The notes: generated by a model not told the origin, from the letters alone. 64,000 nucleotides of DNA from Engraulis encrasicolus (GCF_034702125.1 NC_085876.1:24703307-24767306); one strand, 5' to 3'; positions 13,801 through 21,966 are shown, counted from the first letter of the stretch. Numbers and translations: made by a program.

Positions 13801-15664
13801 ACGCCTGGCAAGCCAGACGATAACATGCATATTGAAGACTAGCATCGTACTGCAACAAAGCTGTGTCAAAGTTAAATCATAGACACGCATGGTTCAAAGT
13901 GTGCAGTAAATGTTACTTTAACGGAGCAGTACCAGACAAGCTCACCAGGTAAAAACACATTTTACCACTGGGCGCATTCATCTAGTTTACTAAGGTCACG
14001 CACACGCACACGCGCACGCGCACGCGCACACGCACACACACCCCTTACCAAACTATGTGTCACTCCACACAACATACCAACTAACCAACCACAATCATGC
14101 CCCAAATACCCAACCAACAACATAGACATTTAATTCAGAGGTATACAACAATCGCAAATGGGTAAAAATGCTCAGTTTTTTTCAATTTCAGTAATCTCAT
14201 TACTTCTCCTTCAATATAAGCAGCCTTCTACCTGTGCCGTGCATGCACTACTCTTGACATCAGCCTCACGCTGTTAACCATTGGGAATGAGACAGGTGAG
14301 AGATAAAAGAAAACAAAGTGCAAGTCCTTACCTGGAGTGCCAGTGGTTGCCTTGGGTTGTGCAGGGGTGGCATCTCTGTGCTGGGACTGCAGGGGGGTAG
14401 CAGCAGCAGGGGCCAGAGCTCCAGCAGCAGTAGCAGTAGCAGCGGTGGCTGTCTTACTGGCCAAAGCAGCACCAACCGCCCCCTTCCCTGCCTCCAGCTC
14501 CCTGGAGCCCTGGATCTTCTTCAGGGGGCTCTGTGACGCGGAGCTGCTGCCCTGGGACAAGGGGGTTTTCTGGGGGCTGGCGGGATGGACTATCCCCCCT
14601 CTGGGTGCTGCTGGTCCGCTTGGCTGCCTGGAGGCGGGGGTCTTCTGGGGGCTGGAGACAGGAGAGGGGGAAGGGAGAGCTCTGGTGGTGGTCTGGGCGG
14701 TGGGACGGGGCTCGGGGATCTCCGTGTGCTGAGCGCTCGGTAGCACCACGCGGCTGGACTTCACCGGAGAACACACGGGGGTCTGTCAACAACACCAACG
14801 TCAGACAATCACTACTGGTATGACAACAGAACTGTCAGATTTATGCCAAAGAACTGATGCCAAGTGTGAGTGAGGAGCAGATAGCCAAAAACTTGAGGCC
14901 ATCACTGATTCACAACACAATTCTAAATCATTACTAGATTCCAGAGATCAGAAGGATGCAGTTTTCCAGTCATTCACTCAAAGACATACGTTGGGTACCA
15001 ATAAAATCCAGCATCACCACTGAAAACCCCAATGCATCACCACCTCTTTAAAAAAATGTAAGCCAATCTCAGGCAATGTTAGAGGATAACTAACTGGAGA
15101 ACCTTCACTAAAACATGGCATGTATCCACACCCATGAGAGATTGAAGACTGTAACAATGGGATGGTACTCCCCAGATTAACACAGAACTGTATAACTGAA
15201 CAGAAGCAGAAAAACAGCAACAAAACAAAAATTAAAAAAACCTTCACATCACTGGCTCCCCACTGTTTAGTAGCCAGTAGTCATTGTGCACATACCTGAC
15301 GGGCTGAAGGGGCAGGGGCAGGTGCAGGGGCAGGGGTAGGCTTGCTGGCGGCTTGCGTCTTGGAGGAGGCTGTTTGCGGAGCAGAGCCGTAGGGTGGAGG
15401 GGGCTGGCGTGTGCCGCTGCTGGATCCAGTGCCAGGCTTCGGCCGTGCCCCTTGTGCATTGTCTCTGCACGGGGCAACGGAGGCCGAGGGGTGGCTCAGA
15501 TCGTCTTCCCAAGAGCCGATGGTGGCGGCGAGGTTGGCAAAGCGCCCTTTCCTGCCCAGCGGGGTGCCCGAGGAGGAGGGGGCGGGGACGGGGTCCGGGG
15601 GCACGTCGTAACGCTGGATGGGGCTGCCCATGGTGACATCATCGGATGGGGCTGCCAATCAGCA

Positions 15665-15757
<93 letters not shown>

Positions 15758-18700
15758 CAAATTTGTAAGAGATCAGCCATGGATACTAACATTCCACAGT
15801 GATTTACTACAGCACTTAAAATAAATACATTTCAAACCATTTTCCACATCCATACTGTTAAAATCTACACTGGCTCCCATTTATTTCATTATTTCACAGG
15901 GTCTTGCAGTAAGTTTCCATCTCTGCTGAATATCAAAGGCCAAGGTGTAAGCTTCTTGTCCCAACAGTTTAGTGTCAATTTCTTACCTGCCGAGTCCCAG
16001 TTGTGTCTCTGAGCAGCTAACTTCTGCAGCCGAGCCTTCATGCCAGAGGTGGCTACTGGGGCGTCGGCCTCCCCCACCGACGGGGCTGCAGGCTGGGGCT
16101 TCGTCTCCACACTGCCACCCCTGACAGCCTGCTCTGGGGGACACACGGCTGTGCGCTCCACCATTGGCTCCGGGGTCGGCTGGGGGGCCAAGACCTGCAG
16201 TGTGTCCCACACAACATTTGTTTGTTAGTTAGTCAAGGTACAAGGGGATGGCCGGAACCAAAGACATGATGCCTGATGAAGATCCAGCGTGATCGAAACG
16301 TTGCTTTTTAAATAATAACGTCTATTTTTGGAGCTTATCGGCTGTGTGCAGACCTATTTTTTCAATTGGAACTAAAGACATGCGACTAACATGATTGGAA
16401 AAGCCATGTTATTCAGATTAATACAAAATATGCCAAATTTTTAAATAAAGCAACTTTACAAAAGACAGTGGAGAAAAAAACTTTATCTTTTCAGGGGACC
16501 TAGTGGCATTTTTTAAGCCTGACCTATGGACAACAAATTTGAGGCATATTTTTAGACCCCGCAGCTACCCTGTAGTCATGGTGGCAGGTGGTAGAAGGGT
16601 CCTGACTCCTGACTGAGAGAATGGTTGGAAAAAGCAGGAAGGAGAAAGGCAAAAGTACTAATAATTGCATTCAAGCGGAGGAGGGAAATTGGCCATTATA
16701 TCAAGTTTCATACTTCAGAAATGACTTTGCGATTCAAAATGTTTATCTTTTCAGGGGACTTCACTTGGTCATAGTGGCAGGTGGTAGTAAGGGGTGGCCA
16801 CCTTAACTATAATGCTAATTTCTTTTTTTAAGTAAGTTTTGGGGGCTTTTTGGGCCTATATTATGATAGGACAGCGTGAGAGGAGACAGGAAATGAGCAG
16901 GAGAGAGTAATGGGGTAGGGTTGGGGAAATGACCCTGGCCGGACTCGAACCGGGGTCCCCATGGGCATGCAAGTCCAAATGTGGGGGGCTTAGTATAAAG
17001 CTAATTTCTGACCTGGGGTGCCATAGTAGGGGGCTGGGTGGCAACAGGAGCGGGAGCAGGTCTCTCCAGTGACGAGGATGAGGATGAGGAGAGGGTAGGC
17101 CGCGTGCTGTTGTTGCTGCTGGATAAAGAGGGGGCGATGGGGGGCTTCCTGTCCACGATGACAGGCTCTGCTGCTGTGGTGGTGGTAGGCGTGCGGGTGC
17201 GAGGGATCTCTGGCTGCTTGTTCTCCGTCTCCACGGCAGGCACGTTGAGGGCGTTCTCGTCCGAGCAGCGCCGCTTAGAGGGGGAGGGCTTAGCGGAGGG
17301 CAGCACTGCAAGAAGACACAAATTGTAGACATGGTTTACAATACCAGCCCCCCCAATAGGACAATGGTGAGATTGCTCTGTAGCCAAACCGACTCTTTGC
17401 TCAATGGATTTCAAATCCAGTACCAGTATATTGAAATGTGCGAATAAACATTCTTCTCCTTCTACATAGTGATGATAATAGTAATAATAATGTTGATAAT
17501 AATGAAACATTTTTATTGCTAACATTATCGGTATTACAAAAAAAAAAAAAAAAAGAAAAAACAGCAATTACACTTACATGTAACCAGCTATTGCAGTAAT
17601 GCAAAACAAATTCTACCATTTCAAAAACAACAAATAATTTCAGGGATGCCTCAATGCTTTTATTTCTATTTTTATACATTTCAACAGACACACACAGGAA
17701 GCCACAGGGCTGGCCTACATAGCGCATGCCAGTACAGTAACAGGCTTCCAGCGCGCGGGCTCGTCCATCAAGACAGCTCCCAGTTAAATCTGACAGACGC
17801 AGGAAGTAGAGGCCCTTCCTGGGGTGTGGGCTGTGAACTACACAGAGGAGGCCCAGAAAGGTCATGTAGACTCTGCATTATAAGTTTGTAGGCAGCCATG
17901 GCCTAACAGCCGGGGACTTTGTCTCTGGATCAGAGGGTTGCAAGTGTGAGGGTGGTATCCTACACTTTGAGCCATGACTAAAGTGCCTTTGAGCAAGACC
18001 TCTGACCCCACATTACCCCAGGGTCTGTAACCAACATCCTGGATGATCCAGTAGCGAAATAACGGTCTCCATGGAAGGTCTCCATTGATCACCCACGCAT
18101 TAATGGTCAAACTCCTTGACTTTCCCTGGCTGGACTAGCCTCTACTGAATTTTCATGACACCCCAGGAATTTCCATGGCCAGAGGGATGTAATGTAACGT
18201 ACCCTTTTCGACGGGCGGCTCTGCGATCAGGGTGCTGTTGTTCTCAGCCAGGGGCTCTCGGCTCCTTTTGGCCATGGGTCGGCCGGCCGCCGTGGGCCTG
18301 TCCGCCATCTTCTTCTGGAGGTTCTCACGCCGCGCACGAGTGCGCTCCAGCAATTTCTGACAAGGGGAGCGAAAAGAAACGTTAAACAAGGGAACACTCA
18401 ATCACAAAACAAAATGTACGTGCATCCAGGTCCAAGTCTGACCTGCTCAACTGTGAGAGAACACTCGAATATAAATGTCAGAGAACACCCAAACAAACAA
18501 AGAACACACATACACACGATGCATGTGCCCACATGCACATACAGTACATGTGCATACACACACTAAAGATCTCAGTCAGAAATGTTCAATCGCAAGACTG
18601 TATTATAAGGATAGACCGATATATATATGTTGTATCGGGCCGATATTTGCATATTTTAAGTGTATCGGTATCGGCCGATACACGTGTGGTTTTGGCCAAT

Positions 18701-20820
18701 ACGCAATATTTATTATTTTATGTCATTCGTTTTTTTTCTTAAAAAGCACCAAGACACTTCATTTTTTTATTACTTTATTGTTAGAGTGGGTGTTTAAATG
18801 TTACAAGTTCTACCTCAATTTGATAATGTTAAAGGAATGTTTATTTGAGACCTGGAATATTTGTCATTTTTTAAATCTTTTTTTTTTTTTTTTACCCATA
18901 TCGGCCCCAAATATCGGGTATCAGAAATCGGGTATCAGCCAAGGGTGATGAGGGAAAAAACAAAAAAATCCGTATCGCATCGGCCATTAAAAAACCTGTA
19001 TCGGTCGACCCCTACTGTATTAGGCATATGACCCAACTGTCCGGCTGCAGCAGCTCTTTTTTCAGTTCATCCAATTACTATGATCTGCCTGATCCAGGGA
19101 AGGTTGGGGTGTAATAAGTCACAGGGGTGAGACACTCTCTGTGGATCATCCTATTTCATACAATTCACTTCCAACACAGTCTTGAATGGCAGGGAGGCAA
19201 GGGACTTAAGCGAGAGATATTGAATTAATGATGGTCAGCACTGCACTTATCCTGTAGAATGACACATTCTTAAATAAACTCCTTAAACTGCTTTGAAAGC
19301 CGAGACAGTAACAAGATTATAACTAATGTTTGACGATTGAGGATACGCTACTTTTTTTTTAGTTCGTGTTATTGTTTGAAATCAAGGGCAAGACAGGCAG
19401 ATCTAAAAATAGTGGGGAGAGAGAGAGCGCGCACAAGAGAGAGAGAGAGGGAGAGAGAGAATACACTTCTTTTTCTCCCTCTCAACACAATTTTTTAACA
19501 GTCCTCCCTGACCCAGTAGTGCCTCGGGGCGTTGGGCATTATTCAAAAAAGTCCTTCAGTTTACAGTCTGGCGGCCAAGCCAAGCCAAGGCGACTTGGAC
19601 TACAGCACTGCAGTCTCTGGTCCTCTCATCAGTAAACATTCTTGTGGCTGCTGCTCACTCAGTCAGATTTATCACTGGCTCCCCCCTTCCAAACAAGACC
19701 CAGCACATTCCTGCTGCTGCTGCTGCTGCTTTTCCCGCTTGCAGGCTGGCTGGGACTTTATGGAAAAAACTTCAGTTAGTTCAGGAGTGGGTGTCATTCC
19801 CAAGGAATGAATGAGCCATGCTTTGACATGTGATCCAGTGAGTGCTTTAATTCTATTGGTTAGGGATGAAAAGCGTGCAGTGTTAAAAACTCCCAGTCCC
19901 AGCATCCTACCCATAAAAAGTAAATCAAGTTGGCTTGACAGCAACTGCAGTTTCTTACAGTAGTCACAATGGCGTCTTTTCAAAATCCACCTAGTAAATA
20001 GTCAAGTTGTCACCTGACTGAATAAAATGCTGAACAAAAGAGTGCACAAGGCCAAGGGATATAACTGTCACTATTGTGTCCAAGTGAGATTATGCAAATG
20101 AGCACAGATCTGGCGTTTGGTAGGCCTACGTGATGTTGTATTTTTGTTTCAGTTCCTCATTTATTGAAAAAGTAGTGAGAGTTGGAGAACCTATTGTACC
20201 CATTTACGAACTACGATATAGCACAAACGTCCAGTAGTGGCCATTTTAAAGGAAGTGAAGCATTTCATTTTTGATATAGAGCCCACAGATATGCCTCAAA
20301 GGGCACGTTGAATTTAAAAGGTGTGTTCACCAACAAGCACAAACATGTCAGACGTTTTACGAACTAACTGCCCTTTTCTGCACAGTTTTAATTACATAAA
20401 CCTCAAGCACGCGATACTTTTGCAATGTCATACACACACGCGAACACAACTTTATTTTACAAACTGACTGACTGACCACCAGCAACAGATGCGTCTTTTA
20501 AATGTACAGCGGCATGGCTGACACAGTGCATTGTTAACGTTAGCGACCTCGTCGATGGCTATTTCTGTTGAAATCTTGCCCAAAGCTTCACACATCCACA
20601 CACCGACCGATTTCAACAAACATGTATGCAATTTTAATAAGCACTTACGCAAACTTAACAAATTAACCTGGCGTATACGTTGTATTTTGTACCGTGATTA
20701 GCTTTACATTGACTAGCACTGACAGATCAGTGTCTTCTCGCTAAATAATGATACTGTTAGCAAGTTGTCGCTAAGGTTTTCGTATCGAAACATAAAACTC
20801 ACCTCTGTAAATGGATCCAT
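75..20820 (-). CDS. anln: Anillin, actin-binding scaffold of the cytokinetic ring (23 coding exons, 3' end beyond window)
   Basis: Anillin crosslinks RhoA, F-actin, myosin II and septins at the cleavage furrow. I assembled 23 exons by GT-AG borders and frame: 20820-20803, 18356-18203, 17305-17013, 16194-15987, 15651-15296, 14782-14332, 13704-13484, 12396-12295, 11942-11867, 11368-11273, 11165-10888, 10008-9901, 8280-8126, 7434-7287, 5977-5842, 4011-3829, 3298-3172, 2950-2902, 2718-2665, 1446-1414, 1093-1072, 953-841 and 161-75. They total 3,468 nt, exactly 1,156 codons. Conserved vertebrate anillin landmarks appear in order: [120 protein letters not shown] and VEERGFL. The start ATG has A at -3 and G at +4. 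The PH domain is missing only because the window ends. Introns are heavily invaded by repeats, and exon edges 14, 15 and 17 are duplicated. Confidence 0.97.
162..840. other. anln intron 22
   Basis: Non-coding; I see no recognisable element. The exon 23 acceptor is preceded in sense by a short TG-rich tract. Confidence 0.6.
841..953 (-). CDS. anln: anln coding exon 22 (codons 1090-1127), C2-like domain end
   Basis: Encodes [20 protein letters not shown] and [10 protein letters not shown], highly conserved. Acceptor tccacag, donor gtacaa, ends in phase 0. Confidence 0.96.
1072..1093 (-). CDS. anln: anln coding exon 21, 22-nt microexon (codons 1083-1089)
   Basis: Encodes KSNLQTP with acceptor attgcag and donor gtaagg, ending in phase 1. 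It matches the KSNIHSS position of anillin and is needed to keep the frame into the next exon. Confidence 0.9.
1414..1446 (-). CDS. anln: anln coding exon 20, 33-nt microexon (codons 1072-1082)
   Basis: Encodes [11 protein letters not shown], matching the conserved AITPKRLLTSIT. Acceptor tctag, donor gtaagt. Both ends are phase 0, so skipping would remove 11 residues in frame. Confidence 0.93.
1447..2664. other. anln intron 19 with two GT microsatellites
   Basis: Contains GT/GTGAGT tracts at 1908-2003 and a GT/GC tract at 2076-2127. No transposon ends were recognised in the remainder. Confidence 0.6.
2665..2718 (-). CDS. anln: anln coding exon 19 (codons 1054-1071)
   Basis: A 54-nt exon encoding [18 protein letters not shown], the basic loop equivalent to KKKKTSKSK. 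Acceptor cctcag, donor gtactg, phase 0. Confidence 0.93.
2902..2950 (-). CDS. anln: anln coding exon 18 (codons 1037-1053), C2-like domain
   Basis: A 49-nt exon encoding [14 protein letters not shown], conserved in anillins. Acceptor atcgcag, donor gtgaga. Too short to be seen as an open frame. Confidence 0.95.
3036..3164 (-). repeat. Partial copy of anln exon 17 3' end plus CA/GT microsatellite
   Basis: On the minus strand the exon 17 donor is followed by a ~95-nt CA repeat (3164-3069). Then comes a second copy of the exon end, CACCAAGTTTGAACT, at about 3043-3057. In the copy the donor GT has become TT. Confidence 0.8.
3172..3298 (-). CDS. anln: anln coding exon 17 (codons 995-1036), C2-like domain
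   Basis: Contains [20 protein letters not shown] and [12 protein letters not shown], the conserved C2-like core. Donor gtgagt is followed 8 nt later by a ~95-nt sense CA repeat, with a partial second copy of the exon end beyond it. Phase 2. Confidence 0.97.
3470..3789. mobile_element. hAT-type MITE
   Basis: Terminal inverted repeats TAGGGCTGCACGATAT / ATACTGTGCAGCCCTA. Perfect 8-bp target duplication ATATCTAT at 3462-3469 and 3790-3797. No coding capacity; sits in anln intron 16. Confidence 0.9.
3829..4011 (-). CDS. anln: anln coding exon 16 (codons 934-994), start of C2-like domain
   Basis: [14 protein letters not shown] closes the Rho-binding helices. A Gly/Pro-rich linker follows, then [18 protein letters not shown], the first strand of the C2-like domain. 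Acceptor cccacag, donor gtgagt, phase 1. Confidence 0.97.
4427..4767. mobile_element. hAT-type MITE
   Basis: Ends CAGTGGTTCCCAACC / GGTTGGGAACCACTG. Perfect 8-bp target duplication ACCTAGAG at 4419-4426 and 4768-4775. A diverged relative is at about 26602-26798. Confidence 0.92.
5170..5542. mobile_element. hAT-type MITE
   Basis: Ends TAGGGCTCCACGATTA / TTAATTGTGCAGCCCTA, AT-rich interior with repeated CGATTAT motifs. Perfect 8-bp target duplication GCATGTAG at 5162-5169 and 5543-5550. Confidence 0.92.
5597..5834 (-). repeat. Two intronic copies of the anln exon 15 3' end and donor, split by GT repeats
   Basis: The 53-bp block spanning the last codons of exon 15 ([12 protein letters not shown]) and its donor recurs at about 5696-5750 and, with changes, 5605-5650. 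Blocks are separated by CA/GT repeats at 5755-5834 and 5653-5692. The first extra donor is 141 nt downstream of the real one and in the same frame. Confidence 0.92.
5842..5977 (-). CDS. anln: anln coding exon 15 (codons 889-933), Rho-binding helices
   Basis: Encodes [20 protein letters not shown], then [11 protein letters not shown] and [11 protein letters not shown]: the most conserved helix pair of the Rho-binding domain. Acceptor tcctcag; donor gtgagt in phase 1. Two further copies of its 3' end with the donor lie downstream in the intron. Confidence 0.97.
6071..6339. mobile_element. Degenerate hAT-type MITE
   Basis: Right end GGTATCGTGCATCCCTA is clear; the left end is diverged. 8-bp target duplication AATCAATC at 6063-6070 and 6340-6347. 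Related to the element at 34566. Confidence 0.75.
6455..7065. repeat. Microsatellites in anln intron 14: GT (6455-6506) and CA (6977-7065)
   Basis: Two dinucleotide tracts of opposite orientation. With the GT tract at 7205-7277 they give complementary CA and GU stretches within one intronic RNA. Confidence 0.9.
7205..7277. repeat. GT microsatellite just inside anln intron 14
   Basis: 73 bp of GT (CA in anln sense) starting 10 nt after the exon 14 donor. Confidence 0.95.
7287..7434 (-). CDS. anln: anln coding exon 14 (codons 839-888), start of Rho-binding region
   Basis: Encodes [17 protein letters not shown], then [10 protein letters not shown] and SIKQKMK, strongly conserved at the start of the anillin homology region. 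The acceptor and first ~26 nt of this exon are the seed of a minisatellite filling intron 13. Donor gtgatg is followed by a sense CA repeat. Confidence 0.97.
7411..8020 (-). repeat. Minisatellite repeating the anln exon 14 splice acceptor
   Basis: The block of acceptor plus first exon bases (7411-7437) recurs almost unchanged at 7471-7497, 7526-7552, 7586-7612 and 7646-7672. Units are 60 or 55 bp, the difference being a 5-bp deletion after the AG. Decayed copies follow at about 7702, 7915 and 7994. The array thus fills most of intron 13 (7435-8125). Each intact copy holds an acceptor-like CCCAG or CTCAG followed by TATCGATGCGTACAG. Confidence 0.93.
8126..8280 (-). CDS. anln: anln coding exon 13 (codons 788-838)
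   Basis: Contains [17 protein letters not shown] and ends EEQNLLY, matching the FQRTRVPRAESGDSL...DLLYS segment of anillin. Acceptor tgtgtag, donor gtagga, phase 2. Confidence 0.95.
8896..9124. mobile_element. Small inverted-repeat MITE
   Basis: About 29-bp ends: AAGCCTGGTTTAGACTCGTC at the left and its near-perfect complement at the right, ending CCAGGCTT. A TAA at each edge suggests, but does not prove, a Harbinger-type target duplication. Confidence 0.65.
9274..9605. mobile_element. hAT-type MITE interrupted near its right tip
   Basis: Left end CAGGGCTCTTAATTAAC, matched by GTTAATTTAGAGCCCTG at 9423-9439. The perfect 8-bp target duplication GTTAGAAG sits at 9266-9273 and 9606-9613, past a second element that landed within the last bases. 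Confidence 0.85.
9440..9601. mobile_element. Short MITE nested in the hAT element
   Basis: 162 bp with ends GGGCCGGATTCACAAA / TTTTGTGAATCCGTCC. It is flanked by CCTG on both sides (9436-9439, 9602-9605). Family not identified. Confidence 0.7.
9901..10008 (-). CDS. anln: anln coding exon 12 (codons 752-787)
   Basis: Acidic linker ([20 protein letters not shown]). Acceptor cactag, donor gtgagt, 36 complete codons. Low conservation, so the call rests on splice sites and frame. Confidence 0.85.
10181..10594. mobile_element. TTAA-flanked MITE, family 1 copy 1
   Basis: Long inverted ends (CCAGTTCAGTCAATTTCAA and complement, then GGACTTGTCAGT / CACTGACAAGTC) bounded by TTAA at 10177-10180 and 10595-10598. 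TTAA is the piggyBac target. A close copy is at 47494. Confidence 0.85.
10677..10822. repeat. Dispersed unclassified repeat, copy 1
   Basis: Shares GGTAGCGCACATCTTA, CCACAGAAAGAG and the ending GAGCACACTCCTTTACATTG with 31138-31273. Class unknown; it follows directly on the TTAA element here. Confidence 0.65.
10850..10878. repeat. GT microsatellite at anln exon 11 donor
   Basis: In anln sense a CA repeat starting about 10 nt after donor gtgagt. Confidence 0.9.
10888..11165 (-). CDS. anln: anln coding exon 11 (codons 659-751)
   Basis: Highly acidic. Contains [16 protein letters not shown] and [12 protein letters not shown], both conserved in anillins just upstream of the C-terminal homology region. 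Donor gtgagt is followed within 10 nt by a sense CA repeat. Phase 1 to 0. Confidence 0.96.
11273..11368 (-). CDS. anln: anln coding exon 10 (codons 627-658)
   Basis: Encodes [20 protein letters not shown] and a Lys/Glu-rich end. Acceptor ctgtag, donor gtatgt. Phase 1 at both ends, so it could be skipped without a frameshift. Confidence 0.88.
11867..11942 (-). CDS. anln: anln coding exon 9 (codons 602-626)
   Basis: Short charged exon (starts [15 protein letters not shown]). Placed by acceptor ctgcag, donor gtacag and phase continuity between exons 8 and 10. The sequence itself is not strongly conserved. Confidence 0.85.
12295..12396 (-). CDS. anln: anln coding exon 8 (codons 568-601)
   Basis: Encodes [18 protein letters not shown], matching the conserved ERQKELACLRGRFDKGN helix. 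Acceptor tgtatag, donor gtgaat, phase 0 at both ends. Confidence 0.95.
12439..13087. mobile_element. hAT-type element with nested SINE
   Basis: Ends TAGGGCTGTAACAATAT / TCGTTACAGCCCTA. Flanks ACGTGTAC (12431-12438) and ACGTGTTC (13088-13095) form an 8-bp target duplication with one difference. A tRNA-derived SINE is inserted in the middle. Confidence 0.85.
12562..12884 (-). mobile_element. tRNA-derived SINE, family A
   Basis: On the minus strand a tRNA-like head (GGGTGAGCGGTTAGGGCG A-box region, GGTTCGACTCC B-box) is followed by a ~250-bp body ending in a CACTTTCACT-type tail. Highly similar copies at 25023, 29934 and 57266. Nested in the hAT element. Confidence 0.88.
13270..13458. mobile_element. 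Insertion with 13-bp target duplication and 35-bp hairpin
   Basis: GATGCCTGAATAA flanks both sides (13257-13269 and 13459-13471). The inserted DNA opens with a perfect 35-bp inverted repeat (13271-13305 / 13345-13379) around a 39-nt loop containing CCGAAACGTCGC. Duplication length suggests target-primed retroposition; family unknown. Confidence 0.75.
13484..13704 (-). CDS. anln: anln coding exon 7 (codons 494-567)
   Basis: Starts [16 protein letters not shown], the conserved [15 protein letters not shown] motif, then a TP-rich stretch and the [10 protein letters not shown] helix. Acceptor cccacag, donor gtatgg, phase 0. Confidence 0.96.
14332..14782 (-). CDS. anln: anln coding exon 6 (codons 344-493)
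   Basis: A 451-nt low-complexity exon, rich in Ser, Pro, Thr and Ala, with repeated SPQKTP motifs (possible Cdk-type SP/TP sites) and an alanine-rich end. It corresponds to the poorly conserved actin-binding/linker part of anillin. Acceptor tgacag, donor gtaagg, phase 1. Confidence 0.93.
15296..15651 (-). CDS. anln: anln coding exon 5 (codons 225-343)
   Basis: Contains [20 protein letters not shown], a hallmark anillin motif, followed by a Pro/Ala-rich tail with a short alternating PAPAPAP tract. The acceptor (ttggcag) lies directly downstream, in sense, of an 86-bp TC repeat. Donor gtatgt, phase 0. Confidence 0.95.
15669..15754. repeat. GA microsatellite (TC in anln sense)
   Basis: 86 bp of GA located 17 bp upstream, in sense, of the exon 5 acceptor, where a pyrimidine tract is expected. 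Confidence 0.95.
15987..16194 (-). CDS. anln: anln coding exon 4 (codons 156-224)
   Basis: Contains [17 protein letters not shown], equivalent to the conserved RMQKLAEQRRRWD segment that opens the myosin/actin-binding region. Acceptor ctgcag, donor gtaaga, ends in phase 1. Confidence 0.95.
16269..16367. mobile_element. Short retroposed fragment with target duplication
   Basis: 99 bp flanked by GGAACCAAAGACATG (16254-16268) and GGAACTAAAGACATG (16368-16382). The interior has GATGAAGATCCAGC and ATCGAAACGTTGC, resembling the loop of the element at 13270 and a segment at 35260-35300. Confidence 0.7.
16824..16993 (-). mobile_element. tRNA-derived SINE, family B, next to anln exon 3 donor
   Basis: Reverse complement of the family seen at 29558; contains a B-box (CCGGTTCGAGTCCGGCC in sense). 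Flanked by a 16-bp target duplication with one mismatch (16808-16823 / 16994-17009). Starts 19 nt after the exon 3 donor, in the sense direction. Confidence 0.85.
17013..17305 (-). CDS. anln: anln coding exon 3 (codons 58-155)
   Basis: Opens with [18 protein letters not shown], matching the conserved KPSPSKKRCSD stretch of anillins. It then becomes Ser/Pro/Thr-rich and ends MAPQ before donor gtcaga (phase 0). A sense-oriented SINE begins 19 nt into the following intron. Confidence 0.95.
17890..18120 (+). mobile_element. Degenerate tRNA-type SINE
   Basis: GTGG/CATGGCCTAACAG head and GGATCAGAGGGTTGCAAG B-box-like region, then GGGTCTGTAACCAACAT. Resembles the copy at 35872. Boundaries approximate. 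Confidence 0.5.
18203..18356 (-). CDS. anln: anln coding exon 2 (codons 7-57)
   Basis: Acceptor tcag, then [20 protein letters not shown], the conserved basic N-terminal helix of anillin. Ends with donor gtacgt in phase 1. Intron 1 upstream is about 2.4 kb. Confidence 0.96.
18606..19014. mobile_element. hAT-type MITE
   Basis: Ends TAAGGATAGACCGATAT / TATCGGTCGACCCCTA with many TATCGG internal motifs. Perfect 8-bp target duplication CTGTATTA at 18598-18605 and 19015-19022. Confidence 0.92.
19015..20802. other. anln intron 1, 5' part
   Basis: Contains a GA-rich tract (19413-19461) and a short CTG run (19711-19730). No other recognisable element; the rest is ordinary intronic sequence. Confidence 0.5.
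20803..20820 (-). CDS. anln: anln coding exon 1 (codons 1-6)
   Basis: Encodes MDPFTE, the invariant vertebrate anillin N-terminus, then donor gtgagt (phase 0). The start context is good (A at -3, G at +4). The 5' untranslated end cannot be placed from sequence alone. Confidence 0.95.
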
Positions 20821-20973
20821 TATTGTGTATTCGTAGTCGACCGTCTCCTTACCGGGATGCCAGTCTTTCTACGGTGGACAATCGACAACAAACCTGGCTG
20901 GTTGAAAAGCAAACGTCTTCTATCAGAAATGTGCACACCCAGTTCTTGCGTCGTGTGTCAGAGCAAACATCTG

Positions 20974-20985
20974 TTCAAATTTGAA
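20974..20985 (-). promoter_or_regulatory. CHR-like palindrome upstream of anln
   Basis: The 12-bp palindrome TTCAAATTTGAA holds TTTGAA in both directions, about 155 bp upstream of the anln ATG. TTTGAA is a known form of the cell-cycle homology region bound by DREAM/MuvB complexes at late cell-cycle genes, a class to which anillin belongs. No clear CCAAT box is nearby, so this is only a candidate. Confidence 0.35.
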
Positions 20986-21005
20986 TTTCAGCGCTGTATC
21001 CACCA

Positions 21006-21015
21006 CGCATGCGCC
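21006..21015. promoter_or_regulatory. NRF1-like site near anln promoter
   Basis: CGCATGCGCC matches most of the NRF1 consensus palindrome and lies ~190 bp upstream of the anln start codon. Inference from motif only. Confidence 0.3.
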
Positions 21016-21966
21016 AACGGACAGAGTCAGAAACAAGTCCCTCCCTTCCAGACATGCATGCATTAAATGTATCAGCTTTTTTATTTTTGTTGGACTGGAG
21101 TGTTATTTGGGACTTAGAAGTATGGCACGTTTTATGATATGATATTTTTTTTAACTGAGGGATTTTTTTTATTCAATTCCTAAATCCAACAACATTATTC
21201 ACCAAACATCTCAAAAAGACAATACATAGTGAAGACCTCTAACACCAGGCCTAAATATAGGCCTAAATGACATTGCAGGGGTGGTTAACATAACACATAC
21301 CAACAAACCTGTGTCAAACATACATGTTACACACGTCATACAAGCCATTTCTCAGAGTCAATTTGCAAAGATCTTGGTAGCCTAATGTTTCCAACTGCTT
21401 TTTTTGCAGTGATGTAGTTCGGCTGTTCCCAAACTTCTTTCACTGTGCACCCCTCTGTACTTTTCAATGTGGTCATTTGGGGCAATCCTCATTTCCAATA
21501 GTTTTATCTGCTGTTATTATGCCTTTCTAAAGTTGATTCGCTTTGAAAATATGGGTTGCTGTCCTATTTAAGCACCCCTCCTCTGAGCATCGATACGTTT
21601 ACGATTGAGATGTTTTACAGAAAAAAAGTGAAGTAGTCTGTCTCACAGTTGAAGCACACAAGAGGGTGGGCGCTGAAATGAGACAACAACCCATATTTTA
21701 GAAGCAAAGCCACTTTAGAATGGCTTCATAACAATGAAATACACATTCTGGAATAGTCCAGTAAAAGCCCTGACAAAAAAAGAAAAAAACAGTTGAGATA
21801 TGGCATGAAGTCAAGAAAGCTGTTCACTCCAGACATCCTTGCTGAAGAGGGGCAGTTTTGTAAAGAAGAGGGAGACAAGATACATCCAGATTGCTTTGTT
21901 AATCTGATCTGCAACTTCAGGAAATGTCTGGTTTAGGTTATAGGCAATCTAGCTCTAAAAAGTCCC

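Noticed and set aside
14337..14732. Open frame on the plus strand over anln exon 6
   Set aside because: Shadow of a GC-rich low-complexity coding exon on the other strand; no recognisable protein.
15353..15670. Open frames on the plus strand over anln exon 5
   Set aside because: Antisense shadow of the Pro/Ala-rich exon.
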